Source of the DNA: Candidatus Berkelbacteria bacterium
GTDB taxonomy: Bacteria; Patescibacteriota; UBA1384; UBA12157; JAENIV01
Direction: 5' to 3'
NCBI GenBank assembly: GCA_016844295.1
Contig: JAENIV010000031.1
Location: 1-9,777 of the forward strand
Length of the DNA stretch: 9,777 nt
The notes under the pieces were generated by a model. It was given only the letters and a program-made list of their open reading frames with translations, was not told the DNA's origin and made no database searches. Positions 1 through 6,427 of this stretch are shown here, piece by piece; position 1 is the first letter of the stretch, and each line of letters opens with the position of its first letter. The position numbers were made by a program, and so were the translations under genes.

Positions 1-619
1 CTTTTTCTTGACCGGTTAAAGTCAAATTACCCTTGGATAAAATATCAAATAAACGTCCTTGATGCTCGTGAGGAATACCTATGCCCGAATCTTTGATATC
101 CGTAATTATCCAATCACCCTCAAAACGATGCGAAACCTCAATTTTCCCTTTCTCCGGGGTAAATTTAACCGCATTAGAGACCAGACTCATGAGAATTTCA
201 CGGACTCTATCTGGATCACCTTTGACAAATAATTCTTCTTTCGGTTTTTCGTATGTTAACGTTTGGCTTTTATCTTTAGCAGGAATCTGAAAGTCTGACA
301 CAATCATTTCGGTTTCTCGGTCTAAATCAACTTTATTAATGTGAAGTTCAATTTTCCCTTCTTGGATTTTCGCCACTCGCATCATGTGCTCGACCAAACG
401 GATCAAGCGGTCATTGGCAACATAGGCTTGGGCGATAAATTCTTTTACCTCAGGAGATACCGAGCCGACGTCGCCTTCCAAAATCATGGACAAATATCCT
501 TTGACTCCTGTCATTGGAGTTCGTAGTTCATGAGACATAACCGATAAAAATTCCTGTTTTTGGGCTTCTAAAAGTTTTTTTAAATTATCGATTTCTTTTT
601 GAGTAGGATTATCGCTCAT
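1..619 (-). CDS. Sensorless histidine kinase, 3' part cut off by window edge
   Basis: Two-component histidine kinase. The first 206 residues are visible and the rest lies beyond the left edge. After a short N-terminal helix (about residues 6-24) the dimerisation/phosphoacceptor helix starts at once, with the H-box FLSVMSHELRTP (phosphoaccepting His30). The HATPase_c domain follows, with an N-box around Asn149 (SLVSNAVKFTP), a G1 box DSGIGIP (Asp177) and a GRLFDIL segment near 188-194. There is no membrane segment, PAS or HAMP domain ahead of the H-box, so it should be cytoplasmic and take its signal from a partner or from an off-window C-terminal part. The ATG overlaps the ftsK stop by 4 bases (ATGA), and an AAGGAG ribosome site lies 10 bases upstream inside ftsK, so the two are probably translationally coupled. 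A cognate response regulator is not visible. Confidence 0.93.
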   Translation of the reverse strand, partial: MSDNPTQKEIDNLKKLLEAQKQEFLSVMSHELRTPMTGVKGYLSMILEGDVGSVSPEVKEFIAQAYVANDRLIRLVEHMMRVAKIQEGKIELHINKVDLDRETEMIVSDFQIPAKDKSQTLTYEKPKEELFVKGDPDRVREILMSLVSNAVKFTPEKGKIEVSHRFEGDWIITDIKDSGIGIPHEHQGRLFDILSKGNLTLTGQEK

Positions 620-2841
620 CGGTCTTGATCTCCTTGAATATATTGATCATTATTTTTGTGGTTAGGTTCTTGCGGAGGCTGATATGTTGGCCCCGAAGGC
701 GCTGGGCCGTATTGAGGTTCGCTCGATACTTGGGGTTCTTTAATGCTTTGAGGCGTCCCGCCGTAGCCTGGATTATCATGTGTGTAACGTTTTTGGAAAT
801 CTTTATTCATCGGTGTGTGTGCTTGGGCCCTTTCGTGATCCAAAGTAATCGGGTCAATTAGGACGTCCCGGGGCTTGGCCCCCTCCGGAGGACCAATCAC
901 ACCTTCCTGCTCGAGCATATCTAAAAGTCTGGCAGCCCGGGCATAACCAACGCGCAAACGCCTCTGTAAAAGCGAGGCAGAACCCTTACCGGCCATAACA
1001 ACGGTTTCTTTGGCTTGTTCGTAAAGTTCATCTTCGGCGGCTAATTCACCACTAATACCCCGTTCTGAGCCCGAGCGGTAAGTTAAAACCGACTCGTCGT
1101 AGTTGGCCTGGCCTTCGCGCTTGAGAAATTCCGTGACTTTGTCAACTTCCTTGTCAGTCACCATCACGCCCTGGACACGTTTTGGTTTTCCTAATTCATT
1201 GCCAATATAAAGCATATCTCCATTTCCAAGCAAGCGCTCTGCGCCCGCGAGGTCAAGAATGGTTCGTGAATCAACCTGACTGGCGACAGCGAAAGCGATT
1301 CTATTGGTAATATTGGCTTTGATCAGTCCGGTAATTACGTCCACCGAAGGCCTTTGTGTGGCGACAACCAAATGAATTCCTGTGGCCCGGGCCATTTGAG
1401 CCAAACGGACAATTGCGGCTTCAACTTCATTGGCGGCTTGGGCCATTAAATCGGCTAACTCGTCTATAAAAACTACTAGATATGGTAATTTTCCATCTGG
1501 CGGGCTAGCGTTGTAGGCCTCAATGTTTCGGCGGCCCGTTTCCTGAAAAAGTTTGAACCGACGGTCCATCTCCGCCACCGTCCATCTGAGAGCCGAGATG
1601 GTTTTATCAACATCAAAAACTACAGGCGCCATAAGGTGAGGGATACCATTGTAATGGGTAAATTCGACTCTTTTAGGATCAACGAGGATTAATCGTAGAT
1701 CATTGGGGGAATTCTGATAAATTAAAGACAATATCATGGCATTAATACACACGGATTTCCCCGATCCGGTGGCGCCAGCAATTAGAATATGGGGCATATT
1801 TTTAATGTCAACCACGAATGGATTACCGGCCACATCTCGGCCCAAAGCCACCGACAGGTTCGATTTTGACTTTTTAAAATCATCTGATTCTAAAACTTCT
1901 CTTAGGGTGACTAAAGCGGGTACTTTGTTAGGAATTTCGATTCCGACAGCGGCTTTTTGAGGAATCGGGGCTTCAATTCGAATCGGGTGGGCCGCCAAGG
2001 CTAAGGCCAGGTCATTTGTGCGGGCAGTAATTTGATTAAGTTTAACCGCGGGCGCGGGTTTCAAGGTATATTGGGTAACAGTCGGACCAATGTTAACATC
2101 ACCCATGGCTACGTCAATCCCGAAATCCTTAAGAGTTTTTTGAATTATTTCGACATTTTTAACAATATTACCCGAGGTGGCTTTCGAAGAATTTTGTTCT
2201 AAGAGATCCAAAGATGGATATTCCCAGTGTTCTTGGCCAACCGCCGGCAATTGCTGTTGGTAAGGCGAGACCGGTTGGGCGCGGCGGCCCAAAGTGGTAA
2301 AAACAGATGCTTTCGGTTCATTGACCCTGACCCCCGGGTCAAGGGATTGGGGACCCAATCTCTGCCATAAGGCTTTAATAGATGTATTGAAAGCCACTAA
2401 AAGAGACACCACGGCTAAAGCGAAAACCAATATCAGGCTTGCGTATAAACCTAAGAAGCTTTCAAAAAGATGTCTTATACCGGCTCCAATAGATCCTCCC
2501 AAAGGTGAGAGGACTGCTGGCCAAAAAATTAGCGCAAAAAATGTTCCCACAGCAGACACTGGTTTTACCTGGAAACGTGATGTCCAAAGAAGGGCTACGC
2601 CGTAGCCAAGAAATATAAAGGGTATACAATACCCAAGAATACCCCACAAATTAATTGAAACTTGAAATATAAACCGGCCAAAAGAACCAGCGGCATTTAT
2701 CATCCCTAACAGAGCAATTATACCTAATAATATTAAAATTACTGCCACTATTTCCCGAGTAGTGTCAGGATTCATGCTCCAATCAAGAGTTTCCCATATA
2801 GAAAGTCTTTGGCCCTTTCTTCGATATTTCCTTCTGGCCAT
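616..2841 (-). CDS. ftsK: FtsK/SpoIIIE-type DNA translocase
   Basis: Septum-anchored DNA pump that clears chromosome ends during division. Numbered from the upstream ATG at 2847, the N-terminus has a basic head and four hydrophobic segments (about 33-51, 65-89, 101-118, 134-153). A short linker and the alpha/beta RecA-like motor follow: Walker A GATGSGKS near 358-365, Walker B VVFIDELADLM near 458-468, then the conserved ATQRPSVDVITG segment. A gamma winged-helix domain (about 606-664, LLQRRLRVGYARAARLLDMLE) would read KOPS-like sequences. Unusually, about 75 further residues rich in Pro, Gln, Asn and Gly follow gamma, which usually ends the protein. The linker between membrane and motor is short, unlike that of E. 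coli FtsK. An ATG at 2847 is in frame, but AAAGGA abuts it, while the ATG at 2841 has 5-base spacing from that site; I chose 2841 (741 aa). Confidence 0.96.
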   Translation of the reverse strand: MARRKYRRKGQRLSIWETLDWSMNPDTTREIVAVILILLGIIALLGMINAAGSFGRFIFQVSINLWGILGYCIPFIFLGYGVALLWTSRFQVKPVSAVGTFFALIFWPAVLSPLGGSIGAGIRHLFESFLGLYASLILVFALAVVSLLVAFNTSIKALWQRLGPQSLDPGVRVNEPKASVFTTLGRRAQPVSPYQQQLPAVGQEHWEYPSLDLLEQNSSKATSGNIVKNVEIIQKTLKDFGIDVAMGDVNIGPTVTQYTLKPAPAVKLNQITARTNDLALALAAHPIRIEAPIPQKAAVGIEIPNKVPALVTLREVLESDDFKKSKSNLSVALGRDVAGNPFVVDIKNMPHILIAGATGSGKSVCINAMILSLIYQNSPNDLRLILVDPKRVEFTHYNGIPHLMAPVVFDVDKTISALRWTVAEMDRRFKLFQETGRRNIEAYNASPPDGKLPYLVVFIDELADLMAQAANEVEAAIVRLAQMARATGIHLVVATQRPSVDVITGLIKANITNRIAFAVASQVDSRTILDLAGAERLLGNGDMLYIGNELGKPKRVQGVMVTDKEVDKVTEFLKREGQANYDESVLTYRSGSERGISGELAAEDELYEQAKETVVMAGKGSASLLQRRLRVGYARAARLLDMLEQEGVIGPPEGAKPRDVLIDPITLDHERAQAHTPMNKDFQKRYTHDNPGYGGTPQSIKEPQVSSEPQYGPAPSGPTYQPPQEPNHKNNDQYIQGDQDR

Positions 2842-2871
2842 TCCCATCCTTTCGATTAAGTTGACAAATTA

Positions 2872-2880
2872 ATTATATCA
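2872..2880 (-). promoter_or_regulatory. Extended -10 promoter of ftsK
   Basis: Read on the minus strand, TGATATAAT is a perfect extended -10 element (TGn plus TATAAT). Transcription would start near 2865, leaving about 24 bases before the preferred ftsK start. The -35 region is poor, as is common with extended -10 promoters. It probably drives ftsK and the downstream kinase. Confidence 0.55.
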
Positions 2881-2915
2881 TTTTGAAGTACAATATACAT
2901 ATTTTTCGTAAGCCA

Positions 2916-2994
2916 AGGGGATACCCCTGAGCGCGCGGGGGTCGAGCGCAGCGAGTAGGCTGGATAGGGACCCCAGAGCGAACGGGGCTACCCA
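2916..2994. repeat. GC-rich cluster of overlapping inverted repeats
   Basis: A GC-rich island in an AT-rich spacer, with several mutually exclusive hairpins: AGGGG-ATA-CCCCT (2916-2928), CCCC/GGGG around 2924-2940, GGGGTC/GACCCC (2938-2943 with 2969-2974) and CCCC/GGGG (2971-2974 with 2984-2987). The motif GAGCG recurs three times (near 2929, 2944 and 2976). I see no coding frame. It sits between the ftsK promoter and the terminator of the next minus-strand unit, so no obvious transcript needs it. It may be a dispersed intergenic repeat; copies elsewhere in the genome cannot be seen here. Confidence 0.6.
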
Positions 2995-3018
2995 AGGCGA
3001 TTTATCTTTTATCATAAA

Positions 3019-3046
3019 GAAAAAGTCGCCTTTACGCGACTTTTTC
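3019..3046 (-). terminator. Intrinsic terminator overlapping the end of the 45-aa gene
   Basis: A perfect 11-bp inverted repeat GAAAAAGTCGC/GCGACTTTTTC with a 6-base loop. Both flanks are A/T tracts, so it can work in either direction. The TAA stop of the minus-strand small gene lies in the loop and its last codons form one arm. Confidence 0.9.
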
Positions 3047-3169
3047 TTCGAATGTTACCCTGTGGAATTCGACTAATTTACCTGTTTTTTGATCAATTTC
3101 GACTTGAATTTGTTCAGGGGTAACGCTAGTGTCAATTTCCCTGGAAATGTCTTGAATTGTTTCTGTCAT
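3032..3169 (-). CDS. Small acidic protein of 45 aa, function unknown
   Basis: ATG to TAA encodes 45 residues, beginning MTETIQDISREIDTS and ending FHRVTFEEKVA. It is rich in Glu, Asp, Thr and Ile, with no Cys, no membrane segment and no motif I recognise. The case for a real gene is its context: a consensus promoter at 3271-3299, a leader of about 95 nt, and a strong terminator whose loop holds the stop codon. The ribosome site is weak (GGGG, 8 bases before ATG) and lies in a 6-bp stem (CCCCAC/GTGGGG, 3178-3207). A possible 14-codon leader frame ends one base before the ATG, so translational coupling is possible. It could be a regulator or a protein-binding peptide; I cannot assign a role. 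Confidence 0.65.
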   Translation of the reverse strand: MTETIQDISREIDTSVTPEQIQVEIDQKTGKLVEFHRVTFEEKVA

Positions 3170-3264
3170 GTTATTTACCCCACGTAGCCCGCCAGGACGT
3201 AGTGGGGCCCTCCATTTATTTTTGTTTTAGCCCTCCTTAAGGACTAATATCTTTTTTACGATAT
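3170..3264 (-). promoter_or_regulatory. Structured 5' leader of the 45-aa gene
   Basis: About 95 nt from the predicted start (near 3264) to the ATG. It can form AATATC/GATATT near the 5' end, a small AGUCC/GGGCU stem that partly covers the AAGGAGG site, and CCCCAC/GTGGGG (3178-3207), which covers the weak ribosome site of the 45-aa gene. A leader nearly as long as its gene suggests control after transcription starts. I recognise no known riboswitch. Confidence 0.45.
3171..3215 (-). CDS. Possible 14-codon leader peptide
   Basis: In the leader of the 45-aa gene an ATG opens the frame MEGPTTSWRATWGK, ending with TAA one base before the next ATG. A strong AAGGAGG (3232-3238) lies 16 bases upstream, which is longer than usual. 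Two Trp codons in 14 could suggest attenuation, but no trp gene is nearby and the DNA is also constrained by a hairpin, so the frame may be accidental. Confidence 0.3.
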   Translation of the reverse strand: MEGPTTSWRATWGK

Positions 3265-3270
3265 TAATAT

Positions 3271-3299
3271 ATTGTACCATAAAAAATCTTGAATGTCAA
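3271..3299 (-). promoter_or_regulatory. Consensus promoter of the 45-aa gene
   Basis: Minus strand: TTGACA (3294-3299), exactly 17 bp, then TACAAT (3271-3276) preceded by TGG, giving an extended -10. This is one of the strongest sigma-70-type promoters in the window. It is back to back with the plus-strand promoter at 3332-3360; the two -35 boxes are 32 bp apart. Confidence 0.85.
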
Positions 3300-3331
3300 G
3301 ACGATATTGCGCATTTGGTCACTTTATCCAC

Positions 3332-3360
3332 TTGACATATGTAATAATGTTTGATATGAT
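3332..3360 (+). promoter_or_regulatory. Consensus promoter of the winged-helix gene
   Basis: TTGACA (3332-3337), 17 bp, TATGAT (3355-3360) with TGA directly before it (extended -10). The predicted start is near 3367, about 100 nt ahead of the TTG start codon at 3470. A near-DnaA box (TTATCCACT, 8 of 9) overlaps the first base of its -35 box. Confidence 0.85.
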
Positions 3361-3379
3361 AAAAATTCCCGAAAACATG

Positions 3380-3405
3380 AATCTGACCTTAGCGGCCAGA
3401 TTTTT
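3380..3405 (+). terminator. Leader hairpin, possible attenuator
   Basis: AATCTG/CAGATT with an inner CC/GG pair, one A-C mismatch and a 5-base loop, followed by TTTTT. It starts only about 13 nt after the predicted transcription start, ahead of the gene at 3470, so it could terminate early or protect the RNA 5' end. The stem is weak. The A-C mismatch becomes a G-U pair on the minus strand, so its sense is uncertain. Confidence 0.4.
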
Positions 3406-3469
3406 GTTTCGCCCTGTAACGATCAAGAAGGCGCACGTTAACGGGCAGATATACCAAAGGAGGCACGCC

Positions 3470-3730
3470 TTGAGCGTCCCAGATCGTACCACAGCACCGA
3501 GCAGTAGATGTCGCGATCCAATTCAGAGGGTCAGAACCGTTTTCCGAAACGGCAGTGTGCTCCTGTGCACCAGGAGGGTCGCCTCAATGATCGGGTACAC
3601 TGAAAGTGATACCAGGAGGGCCCTGGCAGAGCTTCAGCATCTCGGTGAGGTGCGCATCGACGGCGAGTGCTGGACCAATATCGGCATCAAGAAGCCGAAG
3701 GAACTGCAACTGGCGGTAGCCACTGCATAG
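3470..3730 (+). CDS. Small winged-helix-like protein, 86 aa, TTG start
   Basis: The chosen start is TTG at 3470, because AGGAGG lies exactly 6 bases before it; the frame stays open upstream but without a ribosome site (an ATG at 3377 is the alternative). Residues about 33-75 read like a helix-turn-helix with wing: TRRVASMIGYTESDTRRALA, then LQHLGEVRIDGECW. The N-terminus is basic and Arg-rich. Likely a DNA-binding regulator, though I cannot name the family. It is the only plus-strand protein gene I accept, and it has its own promoter, leader and terminator. Its GC content and AGG/GGC-type codons stand well above those of the AT-rich DedA gene beside it, suggesting recent acquisition. The divergent promoters would suit control of itself and of the 45-aa gene. 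Confidence 0.75.
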   Translation: MSVPDRTTAPSSRCRDPIQRVRTVFRNGSVLLCTRRVASMIGYTESDTRRALAELQHLGEVRIDGECWTNIGIKKPKELQLAVATA

Positions 3731-3753
3731 CGCCCGAATGAGCCGAACAAGAG

Positions 3754-3780
3754 GGCACCGCATCCGCGGTGCCTTTTTTT
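3754..3780 (+). terminator. Strong intrinsic terminator
   Basis: GGCACCGC-ATCC-GCGGTGCC followed by seven T: a perfect 8-bp stem with a 4-base loop. It ends the winged-helix unit. It also lies just past the DedA stop on the opposite strand, where it lacks a downstream U tract, so it may only partly stop that operon. Confidence 0.93.
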
Positions 3781-3814
3781 ATATAGAGCATTATTTATCG
3801 CAAAGACACGACCA

Positions 3815-4423
3815 TTATTTCTTCCCATTCCTTGCCCAAAACATTTTTATAAGAGTATAGATAATAAATCCGAAAAAAACCAAACCAATGATGATAATAA
3901 TTAGAAGGTGGAAAGAAGCAAATTTGCGCCAGACAAGGATAAAAACATTCGCAAAATAAAGGTTGAGGATGTTAAAAATTAAGGAACCGGTTAAGGTTAA
4001 GATAAAAAACGGCCAAAAACGAACGCCAGCAAAACCGGCAACAAATGAACTCCAGGGCCGGACATAGCCGACGAAGCGGGTTAAGAAAACTGTCAAATTG
4101 CCATATTTTTCATACCATTGAGCAAGTTTTTCATGAACTTTGATGATTCGTTTACTTTTCAAGATTCTTTGGCTGATTGCCGAGTTACCCCAATGACCTA
4201 CGCTATAAGAAATACAGGAGCCAATTACATGACCGCTTGTCGCTACGAGCAAGATCAACCAATAATGGTATTTTCCAGTATTGACTAATTCTTGCCCAAC
4301 AAGATACCCTATCTCTGTCGGCGCCGGTATACCGATATTTTCAATTAACATGCTTAAAAACACGCCGCTGATCCCGAGACTACTGAAAAAATGAAATATT
4401 GTCAGTAATAAACTTTCTATCAT
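3815..4423 (-). CDS. DedA-family (VTT/SNARE-associated) membrane protein
   Basis: Polytopic inner-membrane protein of 202 aa, a usual DedA length. Visible family features are ENIGIPAPTE (29-38, the re-entrant loop with its acidic residue), a glycine-rich GHVIGSCISYSVGHWG (64-79), and TRFVGYVRPWSSFVAGFAG (115-133) with Arg116 and Arg122 and the small-residue turn, followed by long hydrophobic helices to the C-terminus. DedA proteins act in envelope homeostasis, and some move undecaprenyl phosphate or phosphatidylethanolamine across the membrane; the substrate here is unknown. Its ATG overlaps the PIG-L stop (ATGA) and the ribosome site is poor, so translation is probably coupled. As the last gene of a glycosyltransferase/deacetylase operon it may recycle or flip the lipid carrier or product. 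Confidence 0.9.
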   Translation of the reverse strand: MIESLLLTIFHFFSSLGISGVFLSMLIENIGIPAPTEIGYLVGQELVNTGKYHYWLILLVATSGHVIGSCISYSVGHWGNSAISQRILKSKRIIKVHEKLAQWYEKYGNLTVFLTRFVGYVRPWSSFVAGFAGVRFWPFFILTLTGSLIFNILNLYFANVFILVWRKFASFHLLIIIIIGLVFFGFIIYTLIKMFWARNGKK

Positions 4424-5235
4424 GGGCTTTTCTCAATTGTGAAAAGCTCGTTAGCCCTGATTGACGATAAAATCAGTCTTCTTAGCAAGGGCACTTTAAT
4501 CTGGCTCTGATAAGAAAAAACCGCTTCCCGTTTTTTTGCTAAAGCCGGAGCGTCGAGCATTAATTTCTGCCACTGGTCATCAAAATTAATAAATTTTATC
4601 GGCGGTAAAAGATACAAATCTAAGGCCATTTTTTTGGGTTGGGGCCAGTGGCGGCTATGAATCAGGTAGGCATATGCAAACATTTGGAAATGCTCATTTT
4701 TTAAGACAGTTGCAACAATCTTGCCCGTTGTCGCGTGGTCTGGATGCGTGTCCCGCACCGACGGGTAAATGATGATATTGGGCCGATATTGATCAATTAT
4801 ATCTTTAAACTTTGCTAATAAATCACTTTGGTTTTCTTCTTTTAGATTGCCATCAGGATAATTTAAATAAATTAGATCATCTTTTTTGACACCTAAAATA
4901 CCAGTGGCTTTCTCGAATTCCTGATATCGGCGGATTTTGATATGGCGCTTGTTACCGTCAGTTACGAGAACAATCTTCACTTGAGCGCCTTTACTTACCG
5001 AATCATAAATGAAACCTGCGGCACCAATACTTTCATCGTCAGGATGCGGTGAAAAAACCAAAACCTTTTGTCCTTTCTCCGGTAATTTAATATCATCTAA
5101 AAAATAAATGGCAGCCTGCGGTAAAACTTGGTTTTTTCGTACATAAATATAATATCCGGCCAATGAGCCCAGAATAATAATCATGGCTATTAAAATAATT
5201 TTATTACGTCTGGCGACGAGCCAATACTTTTTCAT
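4420..5235 (-). CDS. Membrane-anchored PIG-L/LmbE-type N-deacetylase
   Basis: Zinc-dependent deacetylase of N-acetylglucosaminyl-type substrates, 271 aa. A basic head and one membrane segment (about 12-32) come first and probably leave the catalytic domain outside the cytoplasmic membrane. The domain carries SPHPDDESIGAAG (62-74; His64 and Asp67 as zinc ligands, Asp66 as probable general base) and THPDHATTG (163-171; His167 the third ligand), so all key residues are present. The start codon has AAGGA 7 bases upstream and lies inside the glycosyltransferase gene, a 32-base overlap; the DedA gene overlaps the 3' end by 4 bases. GT4 plus PIG-L pairs occur in GlcNAc-PI, mycothiol and bacillithiol synthesis, but those enzymes face the cytoplasm. 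The anchor suggests a lipid- or wall-linked sugar instead. Confidence 0.92.
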   Translation of the reverse strand: MKKYWLVARRNKIILIAMIIILGSLAGYYIYVRKNQVLPQAAIYFLDDIKLPEKGQKVLVFSPHPDDESIGAAGFIYDSVSKGAQVKIVLVTDGNKRHIKIRRYQEFEKATGILGVKKDDLIYLNYPDGNLKEENQSDLLAKFKDIIDQYRPNIIIYPSVRDTHPDHATTGKIVATVLKNEHFQMFAYAYLIHSRHWPQPKKMALDLYLLPPIKFINFDDQWQKLMLDAPALAKKREAVFSYQSQIKVPLLRRLILSSIRANELFTIEKSP

Positions 5236-6373
5236 AGATTTTCCTTATTTTGAATATGCTTTCTTGAAATTGGTGTGAAGAAACAATCTCTAAAGATTTC
5301 CTGCCCATAGTTTTTATTGAATTTTTATCTTTGAAAATCTCAATAATCTTTCCTGCCAAATCATCACTATCACTCGGATCATACAAAAACCCATTTTGGC
5401 CATTTTTAATTAATTCAGGCAAAGCCCCGGACCTAGCCCCCACAATTGGCAAACCGGAGGCCATTGCTTCCATGACGACGATGCTTTGAGTCTCATGTGG
5501 CGAAGGGATAACAAACACCTCGGATGCTTGATAAAGTTGAGGCAAATCTCCTGAATTATGGTCAATCCAACCTAAAAAACTGATTTGCTGATCAATTTTT
5601 AAGTTTCGGGCCAATTTTTTAATTCTTTCTAAATCATTTCCGGATCCGGCGATCACAAAATGAGCGTTTATTTTTTCTAAAACCCGAGGAATCGCCCGAA
5701 TTAAAATCCCCAGATTTTTATCCTGATCGATTCGGCCGACATAAAGGGCAATCGGATTTTGCGGCAGATGATATTTTAAATAGAGGTTTTTCAGGTCTGC
5801 GTAAGAGTAAAATCTCTCTAAATCTACACCATTGGAAATCGCCTCAACCGGTATCATTACACCCCATGTGAGCAAGTCTTTTTTTACGGTTCCGGTAGGA
5901 CAAATTACCCATTCGCAGCAATTATAATATCGTGCTAAGTATTTTCGGAGACCAAACTTCACGAAAGGATGGAGCGGTTTTAGCCAGTTTACATATGAGA
6001 CAATGTAATCCAAACTAAAATGATTGGAAATGACGATTGGAATCTTAAGTTTCTGGCTAGCCTTAAGTAGCCCCGTACAAATATTAGTCGGGTCTTGGAG
6101 ATGGATAATATCCGGCTTGATCCTTAATACTTGCTTTAAAACTTCTTTTTTTGGTTTTTTAGCAATCATAAAACCCTTGCGGAAAGGGTTTGGTCGAGAT
6201 TTAAAACGGATGACCTCGAAGTTATAATTTCGATCGTTCGCTTGAGGGTGGCTTGGGGCAAAAACATAAACCGCATTTTTGGATTTAGCCAAATTAGTCG
6301 CCAATACTTCCGTGGCAATTGCAACACCAGAAATATTGGGAGCGAATGATTCCGTTCCAATAATAATATTCAT
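5204..6373 (-). CDS. GT4-family glycosyltransferase (GT-B fold)
   Basis: Cytoplasmic, membrane-associated sugar transferase, 389 aa, full length for the family. The acceptor domain opens with MNIIIGTESFAPNISGVA, as in glycolipid-forming GT4 enzymes, with IIHLQDP near 89-95. The donor-binding domain has SNGVDLERF (180-188), YVGRIDQDKNLGILIRA (211-227), IAGSGND (241-247) and the retaining-enzyme EX7E motif (Glu294 and Glu302, ETQSIVVME), followed by GLPIVGARSGALPE. The N-terminal motif resembles diacylglycerol glucosyltransferases and mannosyltransferases, so a lipid acceptor is likely, but donor and acceptor cannot be read from sequence. First gene of the three-gene operon. Its ATG lies only about 11 bases after the predicted transcription start and has no Shine-Dalgarno site, so it may be translated nearly leaderless. 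Confidence 0.93.
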   Translation of the reverse strand: MNIIIGTESFAPNISGVAIATEVLATNLAKSKNAVYVFAPSHPQANDRNYNFEVIRFKSRPNPFRKGFMIAKKPKKEVLKQVLRIKPDIIHLQDPTNICTGLLKASQKLKIPIVISNHFSLDYIVSYVNWLKPLHPFVKFGLRKYLARYYNCCEWVICPTGTVKKDLLTWGVMIPVEAISNGVDLERFYSYADLKNLYLKYHLPQNPIALYVGRIDQDKNLGILIRAIPRVLEKINAHFVIAGSGNDLERIKKLARNLKIDQQISFLGWIDHNSGDLPQLYQASEVFVIPSPHETQSIVVMEAMASGLPIVGARSGALPELIKNGQNGFLYDPSDSDDLAGKIIEIFKDKNSIKTMGRKSLEIVSSHQFQESIFKIRKIYEKVLARRQT

Positions 6374-6390
6374 AATTGTATTAATATTAA

Positions 6391-6419
6391 ACTATATAAA
6401 ATAATTGGCTATTTTTCAA
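6391..6419 (-). promoter_or_regulatory. Promoter of the GT4/PIG-L/DedA operon
   Basis: Minus strand: TTGAAA (6414-6419), 17 bp, TATAGT (6391-6396). The predicted start near 6384 leaves about 11 nt before the ATG at 6373. Five of six bases match at both boxes. Confidence 0.75.
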
Positions 6420-6427
6420 GAGATATA

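Noticed and set aside
616..618. TGA read as sense (recoded genome)
   Set aside because: TGA ends ftsK and the PIG-L gene exactly at ATGA overlaps with the next genes, which fits a normal stop.
2861..2894. Plus-strand TTGACA followed by TACAAT
   Set aside because: The spacing is 22 bp, too long for a sigma-70 promoter, and no plus-strand gene follows.
3293..3469. Upstream extension of the winged-helix gene (ATG at 3293 or 3377)
   Set aside because: The frame is open, but it would run through the promoter (3332-3360), has no ribosome site, and the TTG at 3470 has a perfect AGGAGG at ideal spacing.
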